Assembly (NCBI RefSeq): GCF_006439355.1
Contig: NZ_VFTG01000007.1
Coordinates: forward strand, 1 to 64,000
Direction: 5' to 3'
DNA: 64,000 nucleotides
DNA from: Mesorhizobium sp. B4-1-3
GTDB taxonomy: Bacteria > Pseudomonadota > Alphaproteobacteria > Rhizobiales > Rhizobiaceae
In this document: positions 54,643 to 64,000 of the stretch, piece by piece
How the letters are laid out: every line of letters starts with the position of its first letter
Position numbering within the stretch: position 1 is the first letter of the stretch
Made by a program: the position numbers and the translations under genes
The notes under the pieces: generated by a model
Seen by the model: the letters and a program-made list of their open reading frames with translations, nothing else
What the model was told of the DNA's origin: nothing
The model's database searches: none

Positions 54643-55677
54643 TCACCAATCCATCACAACCTTCCCAGAACTCCCACTCCGCATCGCGTCGAATCCAGCC
54701 TGAAAATCGTCGATGCCGATCCGATGCGTGATCAGCCCCGATACGTCCAGCGGCCCCTGCACGAGGGCGATCATCTTGTACCAAGTCTCGAACATCTCGC
54801 GGCCGTAGATGCCTTTGAGATGCAGCATCTTGAAGATGACCTTGTTCCAGTCGATCTCGAAGCCGGTGGGCGCGATGCCGAGGATGGCGATCTTGCCGCC
54901 ATTGTTCATGGTGTCGATCATGTCGCGAAAGGCGGGGGCGGCGCCCGACATCTCCAGGCCGACGTCGAAGCCTTCGCTCATGCCGATCGACGGCATGACG
55001 TCGCGCAGCTTTTCCTTCGAGGCGTCGACAACGTGCTGGACGCCGAGTTTTCGCGCCAGATCGAGGCGGACCGGATTGATGTCGGTGATGACGACCTTGC
55101 GCGCGCCGACGCATTGCGCCACCAGCGCGCCCATGATGCCGATCGGTCCGGCGCCGGTGACCAGCACATCCTCGCCGACCAGATCGAAGGACAAGGCGGT
55201 GTGAACGGCATTGCCCAGCGGATCGAAGATAGCGGCGATCTCGTCCGGCACGTCGTCGGGTATCGGCACGACATTGTGCTGCGGGATCGCCATGTACTCG
55301 CCGAAGGCGCCGGGACGGTTGACGCCGACGCCCAGCGTGTTGCGGCACAGATGCCCCCTGCCCGCGCGGCAATTGCGGCAGTGTCCGCAGACGATGTGGC
55401 CCTCGCCCGAGACGCGCTGGCCGACCTTGTATTCGGTGACCGCCGCACCGAAATCGGCAACGGTGCCGACGAATTCGTGGCCGGTCACCATCGGCACCGG
55501 TACCGTCTTCTGCGCCCACTGGTCCCAATTGTAGATGTGGACGTCGGTGCCGCAGATCGCGGTCTTCTTGACCTTGATCAGCACGTCGTTGGGGCCGATC
55601 TCCGGCACCGGCACCTCTTCCATCCAGATGCCCGGCTCGGCTTTAGCCTTCACCAGCGCCTTCATCATGTTCGACAT
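54643..55677 (-). CDS. tdh: L-threonine 3-dehydrogenase
   Basis: 344-residue zinc-dependent medium-chain dehydrogenase that oxidises L-threonine to 2-amino-3-ketobutyrate with NAD+. Catalytic zinc ligands are Cys42 and His67-Glu68 ([18 protein letters not shown]). Structural zinc Cys are in [18 protein letters not shown] site is [12 protein letters not shown]. Start ATG at 55677 follows GGGAGATCC. With kbl just upstream in the same direction it forms the threonine-to-glycine pathway. Confidence 0.96.
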   Translation of the reverse strand: MSNMMKALVKAKAEPGIWMEEVPVPEIGPNDVLIKVKKTAICGTDVHIYNWDQWAQKTVPVPMVTGHEFVGTVADFGAAVTEYKVGQRVSGEGHIVCGHCRNCRAGRGHLCRNTLGVGVNRPGAFGEYMAIPQHNVVPIPDDVPDEIAAIFDPLGNAVHTALSFDLVGEDVLVTGAGPIGIMGALVAQCVGARKVVITDINPVRLDLARKLGVQHVVDASKEKLRDVMPSIGMSEGFDVGLEMSGAAPAFRDMIDTMNNGGKIAILGIAPTGFEIDWNKVIFKMLHLKGIYGREMFETWYKMIALVQGPLDVSGLITHRIGIDDFQAGFDAMRSGSSGKVVMDW

Positions 55678-55705
55678 CAGGATCTCCCAATGGCTTGGAG
55701 GCTTG

Positions 55706-55755
55706 CGTTCCTTCGCGCCCCTCTCCGTCCGGCCGGACAGAGGGCGGCGCCGTAG
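55706..55755 (-). repeat. Palindromic intergenic element, minimal form
   Basis: Read on the minus strand it begins GGCGCCGCCCTCTGTCC and ends GGGGCGCGAAGGAACGC, the same ends as the elements at 38853 and 54561. Its core GTCCGGCCGGAC is a perfect palindrome. It lies between kbl and tdh. Confidence 0.8.
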
Positions 55756-55774
55756 AGCGAAGACATCTGCAAAT

Positions 55775-56962
<1,188 letters not shown>

Positions 56963-57236
56963 GGTCCGGCCCTGTTCGGTTCGAGGCCGGACTGTCGCGC
57001 CATGGCTGCAAAAAATCCATCGCAAAAGCGACCGCTTCGGTGGCGTCGCGAAAGTCCGGTCATGGTCCTTAGCGACGATGCGTGCAAAATGCAGTGTGCG
57101 GGAAAGGACGTGATAACCATTTTGTGAGCTTTGCCGCGCCGCCGCGATCGCCGCCAGCCTCCCTTGCCAAGCTGTTAACCCTTTCAGGGCAAGCGTTTTC
57201 CCGCCACGAGCCGTCGACCGGAGGGGTCAGCAAGTT

Positions 57237-59306
57237 ATGTCGCAGCAGCCAGTGCAGAGCGTTTCGCGCAAGCTGATCCTGCTCATCAAAACCGGCTACT
57301 GGCTGGCGCTGACGATCATTGCCGCCATGGTGATCGCCTCCTTCATCCTCCTGCAGCAATTGATGGCGCAGCAGCAGCACAACCATGCGCTGCTCGACAT
57401 CGTCTCGACGCAGAAGGCGCTGTCGCAGCGCATCGTCTTTCTGGCCAGCGCGACGGGTGCCGCCTCGCGCGACAAGCAGCCGGCGCTGGTCACCGCGCTC
57501 AAGCAGGCGACCGGCGAGTTCGAGACCAATTACGACCGGCTGCTCAAGGAGACCGGCGCCGATCCGCTGTCGCCGGCGCGCAACGATCCGAAGTCGATCG
57601 AATACGTGCTGTTCAGTAAGCCGTTCCACCTCGATTATTTCTCCGTCGGCCTCGTCGCCAACGGCGACAGGCTGGTCTCGTCCTTCGCCTCGCAGCTCGG
57701 CATGCAAAGCGACGGCTACAAGGGCGACGGAGACCGCGTCGGCCTCGACGCTTCCGTCGCCAACGCCACCATGTCCGGCTATGCCGCGCTCGGCCAGCGC
57801 ATCAGCGCCTTCGCCAACGAGAAGTCCAGCAATATCCTCGACCTGCACCGCACACTGTTCTTCGCCACGCTCGGCGTCATCGTGCTGGTGGCGCTGTTCA
57901 TCTTCCGGCCGATGTCCAACGCCATCCTGCGCAAGACGCGCGAGCTGGTCGACGCGCGCAACTCGATGGCTTTCATCGCCGTGCATGACGGCTTGACGGG
58001 GCTGCACAACCGCACCTTCCTCACCGACCATTTCGACACGCTGATCAAGGGAGCGCACCGCCGCCGCGAACGCCTAGCGGTGATCCAGTTCGACCTCGAT
58101 CGTTTCAAGCAGATCAACGACACGCTTGGCCATGCCGCCGGTGACTATGTGCTGGTGGTGACGGCGCAGCGCATGCGCGATTCCTGCCGGGCGTCGGATC
58201 TTTGCGCGCGGCTCGGCGGCGACGAGTTCGTCATGGTCCTCAACGGCGCCGGCACCACCGAGGACATCCATGCGCTTGCCAAGCGCATCCTCGGCGAAAT
58301 CAACGAGCCGATCACCTTCCAGGGCACGACCATCATGCCCGGAGCCAGCGCCGGCATCGCGGTCTATCCGGTCGACGCGGACAACGCGCAGGACCTGCTC
58401 GTCCATGCCGACCTCGCGCTCTATTCAGCCAAGAAGCTGGGCGGCGGCAACTTCTCCTTCTTCTCCGAGGAGCTGCGGCGCGAGCTCGATTATCGCAAGC
58501 AGCTCGAACAGGACATTCGCACGGCGATCGCCGAGCGGAGCTTCGAGGTCTATTTCCAACCGCAGGTGTCACTGACCAGCGGCAAGATCAGCGGCATAGA
58601 GGCATTGGTGCGCTGGAAGCACGAGACGCGTGGCATGATCGCGCCCGGCGAGTTCATTCCGGTCGCCGAGAAATGCGGCTTCATGCCGGATATCGGCCGC
58701 ATCGTCATCAGCAAGGCTATCAACGAGGCCGCCGAATGGGACCGCGCCGGCATCGATTTCGGACGCATCGCCGTCAATGTCTCGGGCACCGAGCTGCGCG
58801 AGGCGGATTTCGACACCTTCCTGTTCGGCACGCTGGAGAGTGCGGGGCTGCCGCCGCAGAAGCTGGCGCTGGAGATCGTCGAATCCGTCATCCTCGACGA
58901 CGAGAAGACCGGGATCGCCGCGAAGCTCCGCCACATCCGCGCCGCGGGCGTGCATCTCGAGCTCGACGATTTCGGCACCGGCTATGCCTCGCTCAGCCAC
59001 GTCAACCCGAACGAGATCGACCGGCTGAAGATCGACCGCCGCTTCGTTCAGAACATCAACGAGAATGGCGACAACTCCAAGATCGTGCGCGCCATCACCG
59101 AGCTTGCCCGGGGCTTGGGCATCTCGATCGTCGCCGAGGGCGCCGAAACCGAGGCCGAGCTCGACTCGCTGATGGCGATCGGCTGCGACCAGGTGCAGGG
59201 CTATTCGATCGCTTTCCCGATGCCGCAGGACAAGGCGCGCGAATGGCTGACGGCGCGCAGTCCGAAGAGGGCGAAGCTGAAAGTGCTGCAGGGCAGCCTC
59301 GCCTAG
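57237..59306 (+). CDS. GGDEF-EAL cyclic-di-GMP signalling protein
   Basis: 689 residues. One membrane helix near 15-42 (TGYWLALTIIAAMVIASFILL), a periplasmic domain about 45-205 with PilJ-like helices (TQKALSQRIVFLASATG), a second helix about 207-227 (TLFFATLGVIVLVALFIF), a GGDEF domain (motif GGDEF intact near 326) and an EAL domain (GIEALVRW near 453, LDDFGTGYASLS, AEGAETEAE intact). Both domains look catalytically competent, so it may be bifunctional. Start ATG at 57237, with GGAGGGG about ten bases upstream. No operon partner is obvious; the 274-bp gap to kbl has no gene. Confidence 0.93.
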   Translation: MSQQPVQSVSRKLILLIKTGYWLALTIIAAMVIASFILLQQLMAQQQHNHALLDIVSTQKALSQRIVFLASATGAASRDKQPALVTALKQATGEFETNYDRLLKETGADPLSPARNDPKSIEYVLFSKPFHLDYFSVGLVANGDRLVSSFASQLGMQSDGYKGDGDRVGLDASVANATMSGYAALGQRISAFANEKSSNILDLHRTLFFATLGVIVLVALFIFRPMSNAILRKTRELVDARNSMAFIAVHDGLTGLHNRTFLTDHFDTLIKGAHRRRERLAVIQFDLDRFKQINDTLGHAAGDYVLVVTAQRMRDSCRASDLCARLGGDEFVMVLNGAGTTEDIHALAKRILGEINEPITFQGTTIMPGASAGIAVYPVDADNAQDLLVHADLALYSAKKLGGGNFSFFSEELRRELDYRKQLEQDIRTAIAERSFEVYFQPQVSLTSGKISGIEALVRWKHETRGMIAPGEFIPVAEKCGFMPDIGRIVISKAINEAAEWDRAGIDFGRIAVNVSGTELREADFDTFLFGTLESAGLPPQKLALEIVESVILDDEKTGIAAKLRHIRAAGVHLELDDFGTGYASLSHVNPNEIDRLKIDRRFVQNINENGDNSKIVRAITELARGLGISIVAEGAETEAELDSLMAIGCDQVQGYSIAFPMPQDKAREWLTARSPKRAKLKVLQGSLA

Positions 59307-59377
59307 CAGGTCCGTCGACAAGCTTGACACAACCGGGCGGCATGGCGGCCTATCGTGATCGCAACCGGGTTTTGCGA

Positions 59378-60112
59378 ATGCCGCTTCGTTATCTCCTGCC
59401 GCTCCTGCTGCTTGTCGCATCGCCGGCCTTGGCCGCCGATCGCACCATATATCTGACCTTCGACGACGGTCCGCTGAACGGGACCAGCAACATTCTCGAC
59501 GTACTGCAGGCCGAGCAGGTGCCGGCGACTTTGTTCATGGTCGGCATGCATGCCGAGGCGAACGCCGCCAACCGCGCGCTGCTGCAGCGGGCGAAATCGA
59601 TGCCGCTGGTGACGATCGGCAACCACAGCTACTGCCATGCCTATAATCACTACCGGCATTTCTACGGCGATACCGAAGGCGTGGTCGCCGACATGGTGAG
59701 GGCCAATGTGGTGCTCGGCCTCAAGCCGGCGGTGCTTGCGCGGCTGCCGGGACGCGACGTGTTCCGGCTGCCCAATTACTCCAAGAACGACAATTCGCTC
59801 GGGCTGGCGGAGGCCGGACGCGAGGACCCGGACTACGAATTCGTGGCGGCGTCGGGCTTCTGGCTATACGGCTGGGATCATGAGTGGGTGCACGAGGACA
59901 GCGGCAAGCCCGTGCAGAGCGTCGACCATCTGGTGAGCGAGATCGACCATCTGTTCGGCTACGGCCATTTCGCCAGGCCGAACAAGTTGATCCTGCTCAT
60001 GCATGACGAGATGTTCCAGGACGCCTTCGACGGCAAGGCGAAACTGACGGCGTTGATCGCGGCGCTGAGGCTGCGCCAATACGCCTTCGGCGCGATGGCG
60101 GGTTACGACTGA
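59378..60112 (+). CDS. Secreted polysaccharide deacetylase-like protein
   Basis: 244 residues. Signal peptide MPLRYLLPLLLLVASPALAA. NodB-type motif 1 TFDDGP (Asp29-Asp30) and motif 2 HSYCH (metal His) are present, as is a later LILLMHDEMFQD block. So it is likely an active metal-dependent carbohydrate esterase acting in the periplasm. Substrate unknown. An ATG at 59342 would add 12 basic residues before the signal; both lack a strong ribosome site. Its last 10 bases overlap the end of the convergent MarR gene. Confidence 0.85.
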   Translation: MPLRYLLPLLLLVASPALAADRTIYLTFDDGPLNGTSNILDVLQAEQVPATLFMVGMHAEANAANRALLQRAKSMPLVTIGNHSYCHAYNHYRHFYGDTEGVVADMVRANVVLGLKPAVLARLPGRDVFRLPNYSKNDNSLGLAEAGREDPDYEFVAASGFWLYGWDHEWVHEDSGKPVQSVDHLVSEIDHLFGYGHFARPNKLILLMHDEMFQDAFDGKAKLTALIAALRLRQYAFGAMAGYD

Positions 60113-60540
60113 GGCACCTCGGCGTTCGCCCTCAGCATCGCAAGCGTCTCAGCGAATTCGGCCAGCCTGTCATCGGGGATACCGGCCCGCAGCCGCTTGT
60201 CGAAGGCGACCGCCGCGAGGCGCAACTTCTCGAACAGCGCTTCGCCGGCCTCGGTGAGCGCCACCTGGTGGACCCTGCGGTTTTCTGGATCACGGCGGCG
60301 TGTCAGCAACCCTTGCATTTCCATGGCATTGAGGTGGTGGGTAAGCGTCGCGCCCTGGATGCCGATCATGCCGGCAAGCTCGCGCTGGTTGGCCAGTTCC
60401 TTCGACTTGACCGACAGCAAGGTCAGCCAGACCGGCAGCGTGCCGCCGGCCTCTGCCATGGCGGCGTCGAAAGCCTGCGCCACCACTTTCGAGGTGCGGG
60501 CGAGATTCATGCCGACGGGCGGGCGGTCAAACGGTGTCAT
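60103..60540 (-). CDS. MarR-family regulator
   Basis: 145 residues with a MarR winged helix (NQRELAGMIGIQGATLTHHLNAMEMQGLLTRRRDPENRRVHQVALTEAGEAL). The His pair in LTHHLN and the conserved DPENRR wing are as in the family. The ATG at 60540 is used; an ATG ten codons later is an alternative. It diverges from the membrane-protein gene at 60682. A TCTAA/TTAGA operator overlaps a strong promoter in the gap, so it probably represses that gene and perhaps itself. Confidence 0.9.
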   Translation of the reverse strand: MTPFDRPPVGMNLARTSKVVAQAFDAAMAEAGGTLPVWLTLLSVKSKELANQRELAGMIGIQGATLTHHLNAMEMQGLLTRRRDPENRRVHQVALTEAGEALFEKLRLAAVAFDKRLRAGIPDDRLAEFAETLAMLRANAEVPQS

Positions 60541-60589
60541 GGTGTGACAGTAGAGCATGCAATGGCAAGTTGGAATTTGGTTCCATGCA

Positions 60590-60618
60590 TTGACATCTAA
60601 TCGTTAGACATCTAACTT
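60590..60618 (+). promoter_or_regulatory. Sigma-70-type promoter overlapped by palindromic operator
   Basis: TTGACA at 60590-60595 and TAACTT at 60613-60618 are separated by 17 bp. Inverted TCTAA/TTAGA (60596-60608) and GTTAGACATCTAAC (60603-60616) fill the spacer. The layout is that of a MarR-repressible promoter for the gene starting at 60682. Confidence 0.7.
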
Positions 60619-60681
60619 TGTCTTATTGATGGCGTCGCTATCATGGTTGCGACGCGGCGGGCGGCAAAGAGGAATGCAGTC

Positions 60682-61089
60682 ATGCAATATGTCTACATCA
60701 TCACCATCGGTCTGCATGTGATGGCCGGTGTGTTCTGGGCCGGCACGACCATTGCGGTGGCCCGCGATCCGGAGATCAAGGCGGAACGCTTCATCCGGCC
60801 GCAACTCGGCGCCTCCGGCGTGGTGTTTCTGACCGGTTTGCTGCTCTGGTATTTCTTCCATGAAGGCGCGTTTGGCCCGATGGAGAAGGTGCTGGCGCTG
60901 GGCATTTTGACGGCGCTGATCGCCGCCGGCGTACAGGGCGCCCTTGTCGCCTCCTCCAGCAGACAATTGGCCGGCGCCGACCAAGCGACGCAAACCAAGC
61001 TGCGGGCAAAAATGAACAGGGGCGAACGCATCGCGGGCGGGTTGCTGGTCATTACCGTGTTTTGCATGGCGACCGCCAAGTTGTTTTGA
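60682..61089 (+). CDS. Small membrane protein under MarR control
   Basis: 135 residues with four hydrophobic helices: QYVYIITIGLHVMAGVFWAGTTIAV, LGASGVVFLTGLLLWYFF, VLALGILTALIAAGVQGALVA and RIAGGLLVITVFCMATAKLF. This topology, with His and Trp in the first helix (LHVMAGVFWAG), recalls the DUF2269/CopD-like group of small membrane proteins, but I am not sure of the family. The start ATG at 60682 follows GAGG. It is divergent from the MarR gene and probably regulated by it; a detoxification or transport function is only a guess. Confidence 0.75.
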   Translation: MQYVYIITIGLHVMAGVFWAGTTIAVARDPEIKAERFIRPQLGASGVVFLTGLLLWYFFHEGAFGPMEKVLALGILTALIAAGVQGALVASSSRQLAGADQATQTKLRAKMNRGERIAGGLLVITVFCMATAKLF

Positions 61090-61120
61090 CATCGCACGGC
61101 CGGCGAAACCGACCGGGCGC

Positions 61121-61177
61121 GGCGCGCAACGGACCGAAGCGGCAGATGGCTCTCCTTGCAAAGATCCGTTGCGCGCC
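61121..61177. terminator. 13-bp inverted repeat between convergent genes
   Basis: GGCGCGCAACGGA (61121-61133) and TCCGTTGCGCGCC (61165-61177) are perfect inverted arms with a 31-nt spacer. It lies between the membrane-protein gene and the end of the ABC ATPase gene, so it may act as a bidirectional terminator. The spacer length is unusual for that. Confidence 0.55.
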
Positions 61178-61207
61178 ACAAGCCGGTGGACTTGAGAGAG
61201 GAACCGC

Positions 61208-61990
61208 CTAAGCCATTTCGGGGCGCCTGGATGCCTCGCGAATGGCCTTGTGGACATTGCGCTGCAGGTCCATGAAAGCGGCGCTCTCCATGACCTCTTC
61301 GCGGCGCGGGCGCTCAATGTCGACGTCAAAAGTCCGCATGATGCGCCCCGGGCCGATACCCATCACGACAATGCGGTCCGACAGGTAAACGGCCTCCTCG
61401 ACATCGTGGGTGACGAAGAGCACGGTCAGCCTGTGCTCCTCCCAGATCTGGGTGAGCAGTTCCTGCATCTGGTGCCTGGTCAGAGCATCGAGAGCACCGA
61501 AGGGCTCGTCCATCAGCAGCATCTTGGGGCGGTAGGAAAGCGCGCGCGCGATGGCGACGCGCTGCTTCATGCCGCCCGAAAGTTCGGATGGATAGAGATT
61601 GGCCGAGTGTGGGAGCTTGACCAGCTCGAGATGCTCAAGCGCGATCCTGCGGCAGGTGGCACGGTCGTGGCCGGCGGCCTTGAGGGCGAACTCGATGTTC
61701 TGCTGCGCCGTCAGCCAGGGCAGCAGCGTATAAGACTGGAAAACGACGCCGCGATCGAGACCTGGCTTCAGGATCGGCGACCCATCGATATCGAGATCGC
61801 CGGAGTCGAAATCCTGCAGTCCGGCGACGATCGACAGCAGCGTGCTCTTGCCGCAGCCCGACGTGCCGACCAGCGACACGAACTCGTTGTCGGCGAGGTC
61901 GAGATTGATGTCGCGCAGCACTTCGGTGCGCCGCGCGCCGGTGCCGAAGCTCTTGTGGAGACCTTTGATCCGCAGCTTGGGGGAATTCAT
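61208..61990 (-). CDS. SsuB/TauB/NrtD-type ABC transporter ATPase
   Basis: 260 residues: Walker A GTSGCGKST, Q-loop VVFQSYTLLPWLT, signature LSGGMKQR, Walker B MLLMDEPFGALDALTR, switch His VTHDVEEAV. The DEPFGALD sequence and length are those of the nitrate/sulfonate/taurine-type importers. With the permease and binding protein just upstream on the same strand (14-bp gap to the permease) it completes a three-gene importer. Ligand undetermined. Confidence 0.93.
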   Translation of the reverse strand: MNSPKLRIKGLHKSFGTGARRTEVLRDINLDLADNEFVSLVGTSGCGKSTLLSIVAGLQDFDSGDLDIDGSPILKPGLDRGVVFQSYTLLPWLTAQQNIEFALKAAGHDRATCRRIALEHLELVKLPHSANLYPSELSGGMKQRVAIARALSYRPKMLLMDEPFGALDALTRHQMQELLTQIWEEHRLTVLFVTHDVEEAVYLSDRIVVMGIGPGRIMRTFDVDIERPRREEVMESAAFMDLQRNVHKAIREASRRPEMA

Positions 61991-62003
61991 CGGCCTTGCC
62001 TCA

Positions 62004-62882
62004 TCATGAACGGCTATCCTGACGGAACAGCACCTTGCCCAGCGCCTTCATGACCTGATCGGTGATCAGGCCAAGAATGCCGAGCAGAAGGATGTAGCCG
62101 ATAATGGTGTTGGTCTGGAAATAGCGCTGCGAGACGGTGATGCGATAGCCGAGCCCGGACGTCGCGGCGACGAGTTCGGCCAGCACGAGCCAGGTCCAGG
62201 CCCAGCCCAGGCTGATGCGCAGCGTGTCCCAGATGCCCGGCAAGGCGCTGGGCACCACGATACGCGTCAGGATCTTGCGATCCGGCAGGCCGAGCGTCCT
62301 GCCGAGACCGACGAAGTCGGCCGGCACGCGCTTGACGTTGTCCATGATCATCAGCACCTGCTGGAAGAAAGTGCCGATGAAGATGATCAGGAATTTCTGG
62401 GCGTCGCTCGTCCCCGCCCACAGGATGGAGAGGGGCACGAAGGCGACCACCGGCATGTAGCGGATGAAATCGACCAGCGGCTCGATCGCCGCTTCCCAGG
62501 TCCGGAAGCTGCCGATCAGCACGCCGATCGGAATGGCAAGCACCGAGGCGATGAGAAAGCCAACCGAAATACGGTATATCGAGGCCCTGAGGTCGATGAG
62601 CAGCGTGCCGTCGGCCCAGAGCTTGCCGAGCTGTGTCGCCACGCTGGCGGGCGACGGCAGGAAGATCGGCTTGACCAGGCCGAGACCCGTCGCCGCCCAC
62701 CATGCCAGGCCGAGGCCAGCAAAGACCGCCACGGCGATGATCAGGAAACGGGAGCGCGCGATGGGAGCGCCGATCCCGGAGGATCTGCGGCGCCGCATCG
62801 CCTGCCTGGCGGCAGGTCCCGCTGGCGGACCGGACGGGTTTGCCTTGCCGGCAGGCTCGTCGGGCATCTCGGCGACCGCCAC
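62004..62882 (-). CDS. SsuC/TauC-type ABC transporter permease
   Basis: 292 residues. A Pro/Arg-rich cytoplasmic N terminus precedes about six helices (FLIIAVAVFAGLGLAWWAATG, YRISVGFLIASVLAIPIGVLIG, and others). The ABC-interaction segment is in DNVKRVPADFVGLGRTLGLPDRKILTRIVVPSALPGIWDTLRISLG, the standard coupling motif. GTG at 62882 is taken as start, seven bases after the binding-protein stop. An internal ATG at 62867 is an alternative. Confidence 0.9.
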   Translation of the reverse strand: MAVAEMPDEPAGKANPSGPPAGPAARQAMRRRRSSGIGAPIARSRFLIIAVAVFAGLGLAWWAATGLGLVKPIFLPSPASVATQLGKLWADGTLLIDLRASIYRISVGFLIASVLAIPIGVLIGSFRTWEAAIEPLVDFIRYMPVVAFVPLSILWAGTSDAQKFLIIFIGTFFQQVLMIMDNVKRVPADFVGLGRTLGLPDRKILTRIVVPSALPGIWDTLRISLGWAWTWLVLAELVAATSGLGYRITVSQRYFQTNTIIGYILLLGILGLITDQVMKALGKVLFRQDSRS

Positions 62883-62889
62883 GGCCGGT

Positions 62890-63894
62890 CTACTGAGCGG
62901 CCTTGACGAAGGCCGGATCGATCATCTGCTCCGGCGTCACGTCGGACTGGAGAAGCCCGGCATTCTTGGCGGCGGCCTCGACGTCGGCGAATGTCTTGGT
63001 GGAAAAATCGCCCGTCAGGGCGTCCTTGTTCTCGGCAAGCGAATAGTAGCGCACGCCATCGAAGGCGGTGTTCAGGTCCTCGACGCTCGAGCCGACCGCC
63101 TTGGAGATTATGGCGCGACCGCCGGGCGTGTCGGCATTGTAGTCCTTGAGCGCGGCATCCCAGGCCTTGATCATGGCAAGCACCTGGCCGGGCCGCGACT
63201 TGATAACCTCGTCGCGCACCACCAGCACATCGCTGATCAGGCCGGGGTCCTCGCCGGCGGTGAATAGAAACTTGACGTCCTTGTTCTGCGCCTTGGCCGC
63301 GGTGAGATAGGGCTCATAAGTGACCGCGACCGGGACGCGGCCGGCGATCAGCGCGCTGCCGGCATCCGCGGCCGGCATCGGCACCGGCTGGACGTCGGCG
63401 ATCGACATGCCGTTCTTGGCGAGAGCGTATTTCAGCAGGATGTCGCTGGTCGTGCCTTCCTCGAAGGCGACCTGCTTGCCCTTGAGATCGGCGATCGAGT
63501 TGACATCCTTGCCGGCGATCATGGCGTCAGCGGTCATCGAGACGTCGAGCAGCAACACGATCTTGACCGGCAGGCCGGCCGCAACCATGCCCATGGCGGT
63601 GTGGGTGGCGATGTTCGCCGCGTCGAGCTGGCCGCTCGCCAGGGCGGCGTTGATATCCTTGTCCTCGGTGAAGTTGACGATCTGGACGTCCGACAGACCG
63701 CTCGCCTTGAACAGGCCCTTGGTTTCGGCGACATGCCACTGGCCGTAGCCCAGCCACGGCTCAATGCCGATCTTGAACGATCCAGCCTCGGGCGTCGCGG
63801 GAATGGCCGTATCGGCCGCGTGGGCCAGCGGGGCGAAGCCAACGATGGCCGCCACCACGAGCGCACGGAATTGTCCTGTGAGGTTACGCATCAT
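62890..63894 (-). CDS. ABC transporter binding protein, nitrate/sulfonate/taurine type
   Basis: 334 residues with a Sec signal (MMRNLTGQFRALVVAAIVGFAPLAHAAD). GSFKIGIEPWLGYGQWHVAETKGLFK and ASGQLDAANIATHTAMGMVAAGLP are typical of the NMT1/SsuA-like periplasmic proteins. Later blocks include AFEEGTTSDILLKYAL and PVAVTYEPYLTAA. It begins the transcript; the start follows AAGGGGAAC. Ligand cannot be told from the sequence: taurine, alkanesulfonate, nitrate, bicarbonate or pyrimidine precursors are all possible. Promoter lies in the last ~100 bases of the window. Confidence 0.88.
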   Translation of the reverse strand: MMRNLTGQFRALVVAAIVGFAPLAHAADTAIPATPEAGSFKIGIEPWLGYGQWHVAETKGLFKASGLSDVQIVNFTEDKDINAALASGQLDAANIATHTAMGMVAAGLPVKIVLLLDVSMTADAMIAGKDVNSIADLKGKQVAFEEGTTSDILLKYALAKNGMSIADVQPVPMPAADAGSALIAGRVPVAVTYEPYLTAAKAQNKDVKFLFTAGEDPGLISDVLVVRDEVIKSRPGQVLAMIKAWDAALKDYNADTPGGRAIISKAVGSSVEDLNTAFDGVRYYSLAENKDALTGDFSTKTFADVEAAAKNAGLLQSDVTPEQMIDPAFVKAAQ

Positions 63895-64000
63895 CTTTGT
63901 TCCCCTTGATGATTCAGAGCGCCTTTTTGAACCAAACTTCCTGTCTGGTGAGAATGCGGCTTCTGCTTCTTGCGGCACTGTGCCTCGGCGTCTTACCTGC

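Overview
The window looks like chromosomal DNA of a Mesorhizobium-type alphaproteobacterium (Rhizobiales). The evidence is high GC content, a full-length cyclic beta-1,2-glucan synthase (NdvB) with its exporter (NdvA), a five-step Hut pathway, an AztABC-type zinc importer and several palindromic intergenic elements of the kind common in Rhizobiales. No rRNA, tRNA, CRISPR array, phage or intact insertion sequence was seen.

Left end (1-5.6 kb) is a decayed accessory zone: the 3' end of a coiled-coil gene built on a 147-bp tandem repeat, a secreted Gly/His-rich protein, a C-terminally truncated HXXEE membrane gene, an unidentified relic, an aldehyde dehydrogenase, an ACT-domain protein, and a GNAT gene broken by one extra base. 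From 5.9 to 14.2 kb come a YeiH-type transporter, free-Met-R-sulfoxide reductase, a Nudix hydrolase, and a co-directional cluster (GlxA-type regulator, DddP-like M24 metalloenzyme, isochorismatase-family hydrolase, alpha/beta hydrolase, Tat-exported peptide-type binding protein) that looks like an uncharacterised catabolic unit.

From 15.6 to 21.8 kb there is a tightly overlapping seven-gene operon (DUF4129, DUF4350, MoxR ATPase, DUF58, SpoIIM-like, RDD, small protein). Then come a D-lyxose-isomerase-family gene, a D-threonine-aldolase-like PLP enzyme, a solitary ccmC, and ndvA/ndvB (24.6-35.3 kb).

From 35.6 to 44.0 kb is the histidine utilisation region: hutI-hutH-hutG-hutU-hutD on the minus strand diverges from hutF-hutC, with a 14-bp palindrome in between that is a good candidate HutC operator. 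The route is His to urocanate (HutH), imidazolonepropionate (HutU), formiminoglutamate (HutI), formylglutamate (HutF), then glutamate plus formate (HutG). A RidA gene and a Zur-box-preceded aztABC operon follow.

From 47.8 to 54.5 kb are tyrosine/homogentisate genes: an Lrp regulator divergent from hpd, and hmgA-MBL-fahA divergent from a MarR gene. A toxin-antitoxin pair and a DinB gene lie between them. The right end holds threonine catabolism (tdh, kbl), a GGDEF-EAL protein, a polysaccharide deacetylase, a MarR/membrane-protein pair with a well-formed promoter-operator, and an SsuABC/TauABC/NrtABC-type transporter that is complete except for its upstream region.
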